Positions 29,004-40,261 of a stretch of DNA of 40,261 nt are shown here, piece after piece. Below the pieces are notes generated by a model that saw only the letters and a list, made by a program, of their open reading frames with translations, ran no database searches and was not told the origin of the DNA. Source of the stretch: Beroe ovata (Eukaryota > Ctenophora > Nuda > Beroida > Beroidae). Every line of letters begins with the position of its first letter. Position 1 is the stretch's first letter. Both the position numbers and the translations under genes were made by a program. The stretch spans positions 79,640 to 119,900 of the forward strand of contig CAMPET010000022.1 of assembly GCA_946803715.1 (NCBI GenBank), given 5' to 3'.

Positions 29004-30415
29004 ATGAGTATGAAATGGACTCTTACTATCCTGATGATGTTGGGTTTTGCCCAATCTGCCCCCGTATCCCTGGAGCGGAGATCTGTAGCACAATCGGAGG
29101 AAATTCTGAGGATAATGGATGCACTGGAGGCCAGCTCAAAGTCAGAGATCGAATCAACCATGACTAAGGTAGGATTAAAACGGTGTGATTGAGACGGTTT
29201 TATGAAGATTAAGACGGTTTCTCAAGAGACTGCGATTTCAATTTCTTGAGAATCTATTACATTGATCTTTAACTAAAAGTATAAAGAGAGACGAGAGGAG
29301 AGGAGGATAAGTCACCCTTCAATTTATTTCAGATCACTGACATCATCAAGTTCACAGAAGATGTACTGGCAGTTGCTAAGGATAACTTCGATACTAACAT
29401 GAAAACGGTAACTGAAGAAGATGTTGACTAATTATTAACTGTGTGGTTTATTGTGGCTGTGATAAGTTCATCTCGCATAATCAGATAATAATGATTCGTG
29501 TCGAACTCCTAAATAAAACCTTCAAACCCAATTACGTATTCAGATCAACGAGATTCGAGCTTTAATCGAGGAGATCCCACCATTTGAGGAAATTGGGGAT
29601 GAAAAGATCTCCGATGAGGTAGTTATTACGGAAAATCCGTGACTACTACCATGCTTATTGCTTCTTTTCGATAAATTTTGCAAAGTTGAAAATTGGATAA
29701 TCAAATCACGTATAACTATACCTTGACGACGAAATATCCAAAAGTTGAATAAACGAGAATTAAAGGAACATGGCCCTCCCCCAGGACATCGTTAAAGCCG
29801 AGGAAGAAACTGCAGAAGAGGAAGATATTTACCTTCCTGAGGATTACTTGGTGATCGAAGAGCCTACAGTGATGGAGGTTTTATTTGTCGGGGATGATAT
29901 TACAGGATTAGAGGAGGAAAGTAAGGAAGAGAGTGAGGAAAGTGAGGAAGGGAGGATTGATGATGCAGACGGTGTTATAGATCAGCTCAATCAGCTCTTC
30001 GACATAGAGGAGCATATGGATGAAATGGACAGAGGTAAGCAACGTTAGAAACGTTAGAAATAATGTAATTTATGAAGACCATTTCATGTTGATGAGTGAT
30101 ACAAATAGTTCCGAATCAATCGTTTCTCATTGAGTTCATTTTCCAGAGGAGTCCACAAACATAGAGGAGATGGTCGTGGAAACCATGATCGAAGAAAACA
30201 TAGTAAAGGACATAGTCGAGGTAAAGAGATTTTCATGGAGTTGAGAATTCCAATTTCAAGGTTGCCGTTGAGAATTCCAATTTCATGCTAATGAAAAACA
30301 TGCTCACTCATTCATAATATTGATGACATTATAATATTTCTCGTCTTTGCAGATGGAAAGTGTGGATGAGGAAGATGCAGCTGACAAGTATTTGAGAGAG
30401 TTGGGATTCCTATAA
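29004..30415 (+). CDS. Predicted secreted acidic protein, no known family
   Basis: Six exons: 29004-29168, 29333-29407, 29544-29618, 29785-30034, 30147-30220, 30353-30415. They join in phase to 233 residues. A clear signal peptide (KWTLTILMMLGFAQSA) is followed by a likely cleavage near SA-PVSLERR; the RR could also be a processing site. The mature part is strongly acidic, with Glu/Asp runs such as EEETAEEEDIYLPEDY and EESKEESEESEE, few cysteines, and predicted helical stretches. Exons 2 and 3 are both exactly 25 codons and phase 0, and could be an exon duplication that has since diverged (TDIIKFTEDVLAV versus NEIRALIEEIPPF). It could be a secreted Ca2+-binding or matrix protein, or a prohormone; neither is shown. 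Candidate poly(A) signal AATAAA at 30586-30591. Confidence 0.75.
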
Positions 30416-30585
30416 TATGTGGAAGAGGCAACGCTCAGGAATCTGCTCAGGAACTTGGATACTGAGACTCTGAGTTTTTCATAGCTACGGCAGACTGAGA
30501 CTTCAATTTTCTGATCTAAATCATGAAGTAATACTATTATTTTTTATCAAAAACTGGTTAAAGCTAATTACAATAGTTGAACAAC

Positions 30586-30591
30586 AATAAA
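30586..30591 (+). terminator. Candidate poly(A) signal, secreted acidic protein gene
   Basis: AATAAA 170 bases after the stop codon. Only about 370 bases separate it from the nearest exon of the convergent GARNL3 gene. Confidence 0.5.
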
Positions 30592-30961
30592 ATTCATCAA
30601 TATCCAATCCGATAATTGACTATCATCAATATTTCAGTTCATCTTTAAATCTCATTGAATCTTTAATTTTAAAGTTAAATTCTCCATGCTGGAGATTGAG
30701 ATAGTTTAATTTTAGGCATGTCAATTTTGGGCATGTCAATTTAAAATGAAATTGAATGATTTTCAAATCACCAATTCCGTTTCTCATTTCGTCAGATCAG
30801 AACTAATTTAATAGCATAAATTGGCAAGCGAGGTACGAAGAGTAAGACGGAAAATCGATTGAGTTTGACATATTCTCCATGCTTTCATCGGGGTTCCAAC
30901 AATACGGTATAACCGTGTAACCGAAAAACGCACCGTCACGTGTTCAACTTCACGTGTACAC

Positions 30962-31690
30962 TTACCCGTCCCGGATATTTCTCGTTAGTTCCACCGACAT
31001 GACCCTGTATAACTCAGCAGTGTAACTGAGGAACACGTTGCAGTGTAGGTCATAGCCTCGTCTGGCAGCCAGGGATGTCCGCGGGTCAGGGCCGGGACCA
31101 AACCCGGCCACGCCCATCTCATCCCTCTCCTCCGATCTGAGATCCACACTGGACATACTGAGAGTGGGTGTTTCCACAGCCTCACTGTCCGTCTGACTGT
31201 GGTACTCCCGTGCTGTGTTCAGCCGCAGTTTACTGAGCGGTGAGTTGAGATGTTGCGGTGAGTTGTACTGCAGCTGGCTCACGCTGCTGGGGGTGTTATG
31301 ACGGCTATTGCTAAAGTAGTTGTCTCGGCCCGTGTTGGGAGAGTAGTGACGGTCGTTGCTCGAATAGTTGTGTCCGCGGTTGCTAGGGCCGTAATTTTGT
31401 CGGTTGCTTTGCGCGGATTGGTTGCTGGCATAATACTCCTGACGGTTGCTAGTATGGTATTGCAGCTGGTTGGACTCCTGGAGGTGGTGACTTGTCGCAG
31501 ATTTATATCTGTTGCTAGGAAACGGGCAGTAGTTGCCGGGGCCCGGTGGTGGGAAATGGAATGCCGGAGGACTGAGTGGGTGTGAGCTACTGCTCGTTGA
31601 GCTGGAAGAGTAGAGTCTACTGCTCGGTGAGGAGGGCGAGTAGAAGAATCTTCCAGATGAGCTGGGAGTCATCGTCTCCCAATCCGTCAG
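30962..31690 (-). other. GARNL3 long alternative last exon (Ser/Asn/Tyr-rich)
   Basis: Acceptor cacttgcag, phase 0, compatible with the exon ending DDEDE at 32978. It encodes 242 residues beginning LTDWETMTPSSSGRF, then a disordered Ser/Pro stretch and repeated SNR-Y units (SNRQEYYASN, SNRQNYGPSNR), then a less repetitive tail ending ELTRNIRDG. The TAA stop overlaps a canonical donor (GACGG|gtaagt), so the exon could instead continue into an exon not identified. Confidence 0.7.
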
Positions 31691-34600
31691 CTGCAAGTGC
31701 AATAGATTGTAGATAACAAATCCACATTTTAGATAATAACTCCACATTATTGATTATCAGGAAGTCAATCTTGGTGGTGCTGTTGCATGTGTGACAGTGA
31801 GGTATTGACAAATCTGCATCGATTAAGAGCAGGAGAAAGGCTTTGAGAGATGAATCAGTAGATAAACATTGCTTGAAGTTGAAGTAGAAGAGTTTCCCAA
31901 CTTTCTGTTCCAAGATAACGTTGGAAATGAAATCTACAGTTTTCATGCATGCATGTAAATGATAATGATCGATATCTGATTTCTGAACGGTATTCGAACA
32001 AGGTAATAATTGAACTTTGAACTTTCTTGTACTACTTCTAGTTCTATACTTCTACAAGTACAAGTACAAGTTGAAGTACGTCATATTCCTCGTCTAGATT
32101 TGTTTTAATTCAAATTCAATAGAGAATGGTATTTCTGGGGAAGGGTCCCAAATTTTCAGATACTTTCAGTTTCAGCATCATTGTTCATTGTTCATTGGTC
32201 GCATCGAAGTTTTCGCAGTCAATGAACCATCTAAAGTGAGTCATGTGAAGAAAATTGAATATCAAATCAAGGCAGATCCCTTAGTTTTCCAGAAATCAGT
32301 TTTGAGATTCAGGACCCTTCCCCAAGAGTCTGAGTACCATTCTCAGACTCTATTAACTTAGACTTAGAGTTAGACATGCACCAACCAAAATTCAAGCAAT
32401 TCTTTTCTTTCTTGGCATACTCCTCCAACTACTCTTGGTCCTCAAATATCGGTATAAACTTAAAGTAAAAAAGTTCTCACTCTAAATGGATAAATCGGTG
32501 ATCTAACTCCTAAACTCCAACCTTTGAACTTTTTCTAAAATTCTGACGACACAATATCAACAAGACTCCTTCAATTCAATAATTTATGACGTACAGGTAT
32601 ATAAAACAATTTTGTGTTTATAATTTCACAACATCATAAGGGTCTAGAGCTGAGATCAGTCATGGACAGGCAGGAGAAAATGCTGTCAGTAAATTCAGTG
32701 GATGACTCCGAGAATAACCGACTCCGGGAGTGATCGTGAAAACTCCGTCTTAGTGGACTACACTCCCGTGTGAGTGTGCTCGATAGGTCACTTTCGGAAT
32801 GCTGAAAAGGGAAATGAAGAGCTTCGCGCGGGACATGCAGGAACTCTCTCTCTTTTGGAGAGTGAGAGGGGAGTGCTGGTTGATTTCGAACCAACCATCA
32901 TGGTTACGACGTGCTTTTGTAAGATTCCCACGTAATATTAGAAGGAAGAAGGGGGTGATGGAGTGCAGCTTACTTACCTCATCTTCATCGTCGAAACTAT
33001 CGTTGGAGAGACCGCCAAGTCCTGCACTGCTGATAGTGGAGGATGACGAGTAGAGACTGACTGTGGTGGTGGGTAGGGAGATGATCTCGGAGAGACACGT
33101 CACGTGATCCCACGTGCTCAGGTAGATGTGCTGGCACTGTGAGGAGAGAGGGTTGGTCAGCGTGAGAGGACGGACAGGGGATTAGGTTGATTGGATTAAG
33201 ATGGGGTAGGGTGTAATGTGTATCAGTATCCTTGAAATGGATATATCCTGACTGGCATGGATGACTGGAGCTTACTTACCCGTTGGGCGAGATAGGAGAC
33301 AGAGGCAACGTCAATGCTGTGTACCACATTCCCATTACTAGCCATCCTCATCTCTATGCCTTGCTGCCCAATGGCGATCAAGTACGGTAGAGAACTGTGT
33401 ATCTGTGGGGTAATTAATTATGGAATTGTTTTGCGTGATTGTCTTAATGCGTGATTGTTTCTGTCATGAATTTGAACTCACATGGACAGGCTTTACATTC
33501 CACTTGATAAGCAGAGAGAAGATGTTATCAGGGTGAAGAGTGAATGCAAACTGTTCTAGCAACGATATATCTGAAGGAGAGAATGTTCTAGTAACGATAT
33601 TTCTGAAGAGAATGTTCTAGTAACGATATATCTGGATAAGAGGTTTCATTTTAGACTGCAGCTGGTTCAGGAAACAAAATTTCGACGATTCAAAGGCTAC
33701 AATTATGTAAGAGCTGCAACTGTAAGTAGAGCTAAATTAGATATGAACTATAACGGAATAACGGACTATGCTCACTGTTATAAGTGAGAAGGACTCCAAT
33801 GGCCCAATTGTTAATATCCTCCTTTATAACCGGGGTTATACAGATACTACTATTCTCTTTGTGTGTCTGTAACCGTTCTATACATTTCGTCTTGTCGTCC
33901 TCGGGTGCCTCTGTGTCGATTATCAGGAACTCTGGGTATAAGGGGGATAAAGATTTATAGGACAAGTCAAGAGGTGAAGTTGAAAGTCAAGTTGGACAAT
34001 GGACATGCTATATTGGCTATACTAGCCGAGTCAGACAGTCTCAGTATCAATGACCACAGTGACATGTGCAGTTTTACCTGTGGATGTCCCCGCACAAATC
34101 TTCAGTCCGCTCGGTCGATTAAACATACACAAAGATTGTACGTCACAAACTTGGAAATCCTGGATGAAAAAAATTTAATAGAAAATTGGAATTACCTGAC
34201 TGAATTTTGATGGAAGAATTAAATTGAGGGTACTCACCCTTTTCAAGGTAAACCATCCCTGGCCTTGTGCAGGAATCTTGTTCCACTCATACAACTGAAT
34301 TATCTTGTGTTTCACAACAGCCATGTGTAAGTCACCAGACATTTTGGAGACGTGTGCACACAGGTTTGTACAGCCTGATCGAGGAAGGGGTAGGAAATTA
34401 CAAATTCCAGCGATTGTTTCAATTGAAGAGCTGATTGATACCTATCACCTAATGAAAGTGATATCTGTTCATCGCATTCGAAATCATCAATTAATATCTT
34501 CGAAATACCTTTTGTCCCCTGCAGTCGCTCTTGTTTCGTTTTCCTCTTGAAGTTTTTGGTGCAGTGGGATTTCATGGTAAGAGCAGAGAGGTCGAATATG

Positions 34601-37600
34601 TATACGTATCCTGTCTTGTGCTTCCCTGAACATGCAGAAATCACTTCTACCGACCTACCGTGAGGAGTCATAAACAACAACCTTAACAGAAATCCAAGTG
34701 TCACTGTCACAGGTGACAATAGGTATTTGATGCGAGCCTGAGCGAATGAATTTGAAAGAAGTGGTCTCATTTCCTCCACACCAACCTTTCTCTGCTCTAA
34801 CGACCACTACACTCTTCTCCTCTATAACTGATATCTGTTTCGGGACGAACATGTTGTGGTCGTATATCTCGGCAATACCGCTCTCATCGGCACAGCTCGT
34901 GTTGATGAGCGACAGTCCACTGTCTGTCCCCAAGATGATGTACGTGTCTGAGAAATGGTCATTATCACATGGTGTAAACGCAGTCAAATATGGTCGCATG
35001 TTGATTCCTTGGTGATTGCTGAAAGACGAAGCGTTGCCTCGTCGCTGAGAAAGGTGAATCAGTATATATGTTGATCAAACTCACCCCAAAAGTCAGCACA
35101 AATGATTCTCTGGTGAAAATCCCTGACTATTCTATCGTAGTGCCAGGTGGAGTAGTGTTCAAACTTGCGCTGTAGCGTGTCTGATGTGCACGTTTTACTT
35201 GTGGGGGCGTGCCCAGATATTATCTTCTGTACTTTCAGATCCTGCGGAAGGGCAGTATTGAAAAATTATTTGAGCTATTTTTTTCATTGAAATCATATAA
35301 ATAATCATATAATAATCTCGTGATCGCCTTCCATTTTCCAGCAACACAATCCCACCTGTCCCTTTGCTTGGAACTTCGCTGCTTTTCGAATCCTCTTTTT
35401 CCGACCAATTCGTGGCGTTGTATCCATTATCTTGTCTGCGATCGGTCGGAGATGGTCGAAATCTTCATTTGATCGTACATAACGGTTGTAAATCTCTTTC
35501 AGTAACTGGGCGGGAATTGTAGGGGAGTGAGAATCACGGAGTTTGATAGGGTAGGACTATCGTATGATGTGATGACAGAAATTGGGAGTGATTAAATTAG
35601 ATCTTTTAGCTACGGTAATCGCAGAGAAACCTACAGATATTCACAGCAATTAGGAATTGACCAACACCCAAACACAGACAAAGACTATGAAGTACATACT
35701 CTGTTCTACAGACATACGAGATAAATACAGCTCCAAAAAAACCTGGACAAGGTGACGAGGAAATACGGACCTGTTGAATCGTCCTTTCTCTTCGAGCTAC
35801 AAACTGAGGTGTGGCGTAGACCGCCTTTTCCCCGTTCATGAGTTTCACGAGAAGAACGTGGCGGAAGTGGTCGATGTCCGTGTACTCGACACTGATTTCC
35901 GGTCCGTATCGGGGAACGGAGGACTCGTTGTAAACCCGCAGTAAGTACGAATCGGTCGTGTGTTGGTACGTCACGAGGGCGTAGATGTGAGACATGTGGG
36001 ACTTGAAACAGGTCGGGTCAAAGTCATCGTAGTCTTCTTGAAACACGATGTTTACTATGTCGTTCCCAATATGCCTCTTCCGTTCAACCTGAGTGCACAA
36101 GAAGGTTATAAAGTTAAAAATCTCGATCAGCCCCTATTCGTCAAACCTGATATTACTGCAGTCTGGTTGCTATATACCTGCTGAGGATTATCCTTGGTGA
36201 AGGGCAGGAGATTCGCGACATGGAACATGATGTGCTTCCCCTCCATGATTGTACGGTACGAATGTGTTCCCGTCGTGTCTCCTTATTGGGGAAAACGTGG
36301 TTTAGTTGGGCAAACGATCGAATATTTCGTGAAACTGAATCAAGTGGGGCCGGATTAACAGTGTCAGATCGATCATGTACATGCGCGCTCTAATAGCGCG
36401 CGTTCATCCTCATGGCATATATCCCAAAATTCATCGCGCCTTCCATCAAGATAGTTCATGATTTCCAAGTAAACGTTTTCAGATGCACAAATCCGTCATG
36501 AAACAGTAATTAACACCCAATCTTGTTAATTGCACATTCCGTCATCTGTATCGGATCATGTTCCACAGCGGATACATCTGATGTCAGTTATGAAAGTCAA
36601 CTGTTTTGAGTGAAAACTACACGCACACACATACACACGTAGTCGAATTGTACCACTGATGACAAGCTATATGAAGATGACTTAACGTATTTCATCAAGT
36701 CATGAACACAAATAAAAAGAGAGTGTTCTGAGTCTGTTACAATATTTCGCGTAACAGCTGCCTCTATATGTGTGTGTGTAGTGTGTGCATGGGCAAATTT
36801 ACCAAAGTCATTACATGAACAATCTGTCAAGGAAATACTGCCAAGTGACGTGTAAGTTGATACGCAGTAGTCACATACATACACTCATGTTATTGCACAC
36901 GTTGGTTCAAAAATAACATTGTTCGTGGAATTTAATGTGTGTATGTTCATCAAATATGTATATCATCTTGAACTTTTGAACGCCTACGGGAATTATTTAC
37001 ACACAATATTAATGAATATGTCGAAATCACATTTCATATTCTCGAAATTCTAGCGTTTGAACTTTGTATGTTTGTTTGTTTGTGAATGTGTTTGTGTGTG
37101 GTGCGTACTACTACTCTAGAGGAAAAGAATGTTATGAAGGCGTTTCCCTACTCACTCATAAATATGTCCACAACAAACTATGCGATAACTGGTGAATAAT
37201 AACTTCCTTCCTGCAAGATTCATTTCGGATGATTTGAATGACGGAAGTTACCCGCTATCAAGATATCATGTTCCTGAATCATACGCATCACGCATGAACA
37301 TATCGCTGTATCAAAAGGTTGCTGCGATCATGTTGGGGAGAGCTTGTGATATCAAATTTGACTGTGAGAAGTGTGATAGGTGTTCGCTGTCTGCTATTCT
37401 GTGCTTCTCGTATGACAAACTTACGAGGTTTTAACCCAGAATAATGCTCATTTCAAATGTCGAATTCATGAGGAGTTCATCATCTAAAATAGACTTTGGT
37501 TCACGAATACACAATGAGTATTCATTTCGTTCTTTTGCGGTGAATTTTCTAGAGAATGGCGTATTTTATCAGCACATGATGAAAGTCTCCCTGTCAAAGT

Positions 37601-38273
37601 AAACATAGCTGATCAGTATGATTATTTTCATTATCATTCACCAATGAACCGGACAAACACTTTTAATTCAATGAAAAAGTGATAAACCTTTTGTGACGTT
37701 ATCAAAATAAGAGTTTCCTCTTACAACTTTACCAAGGTCTGTACAGAGTACATTGCGTGAATTTCACATTACGAAGATGAGAGAATATATGAACAGTATC
37801 ATGTCTGTCAATGATCACACTTACTCACAGCTCACTCTCTCCTTCACTCTATTGTGAAGTGTTGAGGTGAGTACACGGTACACACACACACACATAACAC
37901 AGCAAACATACAGTCAACTTCCTGTCATACACTCATATATTATGTGTGAATAAGTTATGCAACATGCACATTCTTTGACAAGAGAGAATGAGTTCTCCAT
38001 CTCGATTGTACATACATGTATCATAGGATATGCCAACTTCTTAATCACGTTTTGTTGTTGAGAGATATTAATCATTGAGCCCCAGAAATAATCAGGCAAT
38101 GGGATGAGATCGCATCTATCTACTCTTGGTATCTACTACCATCTACCTATCTATTGTGATCGTTGTGACCTCACCTTTGACATCTAAGCCGCCTCTATAC
38201 TCGTTGAATCCTTTCAGTGCCACTTTCTCTCCGATGAGGTCCAGGAATCTCTGGAATGCCGGTGTTATCCCGT
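30962..38273 (-). CDS. GARNL3: GARNL3-type RapGAP and CNH domain protein, 5' partial
   Basis: Minus-strand exons in order: 38273-38175, 36281-36178, 36088-35771, 35505-35356, 35241-35085, 35037-34786, 34625-34509, 34374-34238, 34159-34078, 33931-33776, 33570-33482, 33402-33280, 33136-32978, then either 32801-32634 or 31690-30962. The exons that encode the start of the RapGAP domain were not found. The RapGAP part begins FQRFLDLIGEKVALKGFNEY and contains KRHIGNDIVNIVF; its Asn is the catalytic asparagine thumb of Rap1GAP, so GAP activity is plausible. The CNH domain follows from about exon 35037 to 33280: TDSGLSLINTS, YVYIFDLSAL, HMAVVKHKIIQLYEW, LPYLIAIGQQGIEMR. Exon order and length fit human GARNL3 (about 1013 residues). 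Role inferred: GTPase-activating protein for Rap-type small GTPases. One acceptor (35038, GAG) was chosen to keep phase. Confidence 0.93.
32125..32341. repeat. Inverted repeat pair GGGGAAGGGTCC
   Basis: aatggta plus ggggaagggtcc at 32125-32148 match the reverse complement of 32312-32341 (ggacccttcccc, taccatt). This suggests a decayed fold-back element of about 217 bases in the intron between the two GARNL3 terminal exons. Confidence 0.6.
32634..32801 (-). other. GARNL3 short alternative last exon (Ser/Arg-rich)
   Basis: Acceptor tttcccttttcag, phase 0. It encodes 55 residues starting HSESDLSSTLTRECSPLRRS and ending MTDLSSRPL, then TGA. Because it stops, it cannot be spliced onward to 31690 in the same frame without a donor inside it, and none is obvious. 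It and the 31690 exon therefore look like alternatives. Confidence 0.65.
36282..38174 (-). other. Long GARNL3 intron, no other gene seen
   Basis: 1.9 kb between the two first visible GARNL3 exons. It contains short GT/CA-rich patches (about 36620-36640, 36768-36790, 37085-37105, 37878-37895). Small open frames on either strand show no family resemblance and no splice-compatible context. Confidence 0.55.
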
Positions 38274-38529
38274 CTGAGGATAAAATGTAGTGTGTAAATT
38301 GACGTGAGCAAAGTAATTGTCATTCAACAGAAATAGAGTAACAATTTGAGTTGAATAAGGTTGTGGGTCGTCGATATACATTGTACAAGACTATAAAATT
38401 CGTTATGTAAAAGCAGAACTATGATTAAAATCTCTTTTACTTCTGTGACAACAAACTGGTCTGTACGGAACCCCACGATTTTTATTACTTTTTTAACAGC
38501 AAGGATTTGTTAGGTTCAATGTCTACTGA

Positions 38530-38605
38530 CCCTCCCCCCAGAGGAGGGCGACACTCCGCAAGGAGTGTTCTACTGAGACCCATCTGCTTGCCTGAGCAGC
38601 AGATG
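38530..38605 (+). other. Three adjacent hairpins, possible structured RNA
   Basis: Stems: ccctcc 38530-38535 with ggaggg 38543-38548; acactcc 38551-38557 with ggagtgt 38562-38568 closed by a GCAA (GNRA) tetraloop; catctgct 38581-38588 with agcagatg 38598-38605. The GNRA loop exists only on the plus strand, opposite to GARNL3. It could be part of a short retroelement or a non-coding RNA. Confidence 0.5.
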
Positions 38606-39342
38606 ATAACCTCTTGCGAAAATTGACTACCTGGTCCCTTCGGCGTCAAGGATCTACCCGTTTTAGATATTGGTTTGGTTAACAGTTCAAAATTTCTTGT
38701 TAACAACACTTTCACGACCAGATACTGTAACGATGACTTCACTGTGACGTCAATAGACATCTAGACGCCTCTTTACAGTTTTTCCATCGTAAGATGCTAT
38801 TATTGTAAGCACGCTGGGGAATTACGGCTGCTCTGATGTCCACGAAGATTAACTGTGTGGTTTGTTGTCAAGTGACGAATTGTAGTACAAAACCTCGTAC
38901 AATTTTTCTTGTATATTATAAATAGGAGAGGGTGAAATTACTGTACTCCTATTACCATAGCATTCCCACACTCAATGATATTGGATACGACATGGGATGA
39001 CAAATTCATCACTTCTATCGGGAGAAGGTGACAGAAGATATTCTCCGTGATCTATCGAAACCCTGGTCATAATTCGCCTACACACCTACATACAGAGAAT
39101 TGATAAGTGTGCCAACAGCTGAACCCCCAGTAGTTGTATATATCTGAACAACCATGGTGTGTTTTTGGCAAAATTAACAATCTGCACTTGACATTTCAGC
39201 ACGTATACTACTCTACTCGTCAGACATATGTCCTCACCACGTGATAGGTACCCTGGACATTGTCAACAGGATTTATGCAGGTCACTGATTCGTGAAGGGA
39301 ATGATAACCCTGGACACACGGTTTAGGGGTAATATCTGTGCA

Positions 39343-39356
39343 GTTACCATGGTAAC
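39343..39356. promoter_or_regulatory. Perfect palindromic X-box-like GTTACCATGGTAAC
   Basis: 14-base perfect palindrome fitting GTNRCC-AT-RGYAAC. It lies about 1.1 kb upstream of the first visible GARNL3 exon. Binding is not shown. Confidence 0.35.
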
Positions 39357-40053
39357 TACGTCACGCATCACGTGACATGTCACGCACTTACCCCGTGACG
39401 TATCACGCGATGTTCACTTGACGTTTCTCCCTCAGACGCTCGGCTGTCACGGAAATGAGTTGTGAGGTATGAAATGTTTGTGTGAAGTGGAAGAAGTGAC
39501 TTGGAACTCATATTAGTCAAACTGCTAGTTATCTCCCTTCATCAAAGTGGACATGTGGTATAGTTCTGTCAATCTCAGTGGCACGGCACATCATGACATT
39601 TGGGTGTTTTACACCACACATACACACTGTGCGCGTCGTTTGATTCGATTTAATGGAGGAAAAATTGCAATTCTGTGGTAGAAGTCTACTCATTCATTTC
39701 ATGATTTTCTCAGAAACCATAAGATAACTGATAAACTCTGAAAAACGCAGCATTTGTCGCTGTCTTGTGTTACTATAATTAGAAAATGTTCTAACTTTTG
39801 TGGTTACTGTTTCGTGTTTATGTCATCGAACAAAGTGAAGGATGGTATTTTCTCGAATACAAGGAAATAATCGTGTTCGGGACATACTACGGTGACGTCA
39901 TCACGTAGGGAGTTCAAAATGGTAGTTAGCTCAGCTTCTTCATATAACATCCGGTTTTTCAGTCCACATGTTTTGTTCAGACCGGGTTAATAAACAGAGG
40001 AATTATCGAGGTTTATACTACAAGACGTGCTGTACGATATAACACGTCATTCT

Positions 40054-40100
40054 CACTTTCGCACGCGCTCGTTTGAAATATGCACTTTCGCACGCGCTCG
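40054..40100. repeat. 18 bp direct repeat cactttcgcacgcgctcg
   Basis: Two identical copies at 40054-40071 and 40083-40100, followed by a GCGTGCGTGC tract. Low-complexity intergenic DNA. Confidence 0.85.
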
Positions 40101-40218
40101 CGTGCGTGCGTGTGTACGGCGTGTGTCTTAACAGGATCCATTCTAAAAACTTTTGTGATTAATTGAGTACCTAGACACAACGCTGTTTTTCATGAGGTTG
40201 AGAACCCTAATCCTGTGA

Positions 40219-40261
40219 GTACACACAGGCACACAGAAACACACACACACACACACACACA
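40219..40261. repeat. (CA)n microsatellite
   Basis: Starts as an imperfect cacacaggcacacag and becomes a pure CA run that continues past the right edge of the window. Confidence 0.9.

Larger units (their letters stand above)
38274..40261. other. Region upstream of first visible GARNL3 exon, no gene found
   Basis: The missing 5' exons of GARNL3 should be here or beyond the right edge, but no exon matching the start of a RapGAP domain was found. It holds the hairpin cluster at 38530-38605, an X-box-like palindrome at 39343 and simple repeats at the right edge. Confidence 0.5.

Noticed and set aside
38485-38760. 91-codon minus-strand frame as a GARNL3 5' exon
   Set aside because: No resemblance to the N-terminal RapGAP region, and it lacks a phase-1 donor leading to 38273.
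1-40261. tRNA or rRNA genes
   Set aside because: No GGTTCGANTCC-type B box with a matching A box and acceptor stem was found on either strand by eye. A covariance scan could still find one.

Overview
The window looks like nuclear DNA of a ciliated animal. All recognisable genes are broken into small exons with GT-AG introns, most about 80-400 bases long. The products are metazoan types: a voltage-gated K+ channel, a RapGAP-CNH protein (GARNL3), an LSM14/RAP55 P-body protein, an axonemal dynein light intermediate chain (DNALI1) and the ciliary transition-zone protein B9D2. Base composition is AT-leaning and genes are dense, with microsatellites and small fold-back repeats between them. An early-branching marine invertebrate such as a ctenophore would fit, but this is an inference. 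Two single N positions (21805 and 27703) indicate a draft assembly.

Layout, left to right. 1-3.6 kb (+): the 3' part of a Kv channel, from the end of T1 to S6, with two alternative last exons that each carry the second half of the selectivity filter, S6 and the C-terminus. 5.1-13.3 kb (+): two tandem paralogous 13-exon amino-acid-transporter-like genes (AAAP family, TMEM104-like), with near-identical blocks suggesting gene conversion. 13.7-20.9 kb (-): three genes in a row, B9D2, a composite GNAT acetyltransferase / coiled-coil / PARP-fold gene, and DNALI1. 20.9-24.0 kb: a repeat-rich stretch with a hairpin in DNALI1 intron 1, a duplicated 430-530 bp repeat, a 3x25 bp array and two TIR elements, one with a perfect 11 bp target duplication. 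24.0-25.6 kb (+): LSM14 in a single coding exon. 26.8-28.2 kb: a roughly 520 bp near-identical direct duplication. 29.0-30.4 kb (+): a small acidic secreted protein of unknown family. 31.0-38.3 kb (-): GARNL3, 5' incomplete, again with two possible last exons. 38.3-40.3 kb: no gene found, but a cluster of three adjacent hairpins and CA repeats.

Recurring themes: (1) alternative last exons in two genes; (2) an acceptor-like AG 0-10 bases before the start codon in at least four, perhaps five, genes, which would fit spliced-leader trans-splicing or 5'UTR introns; (3) repeated near-palindromic 14-mers resembling RFX X-boxes in a region holding two cilium genes; (4) the composite GNAT-PARP gene, the most unusual coding system here.

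Exon coordinates were worked out by hand from splice signals, reading frame and, where available, paralogue or family comparison. Exon lengths and phases join without a break in every gene listed, except at one place noted in the GNAT-PARP gene.
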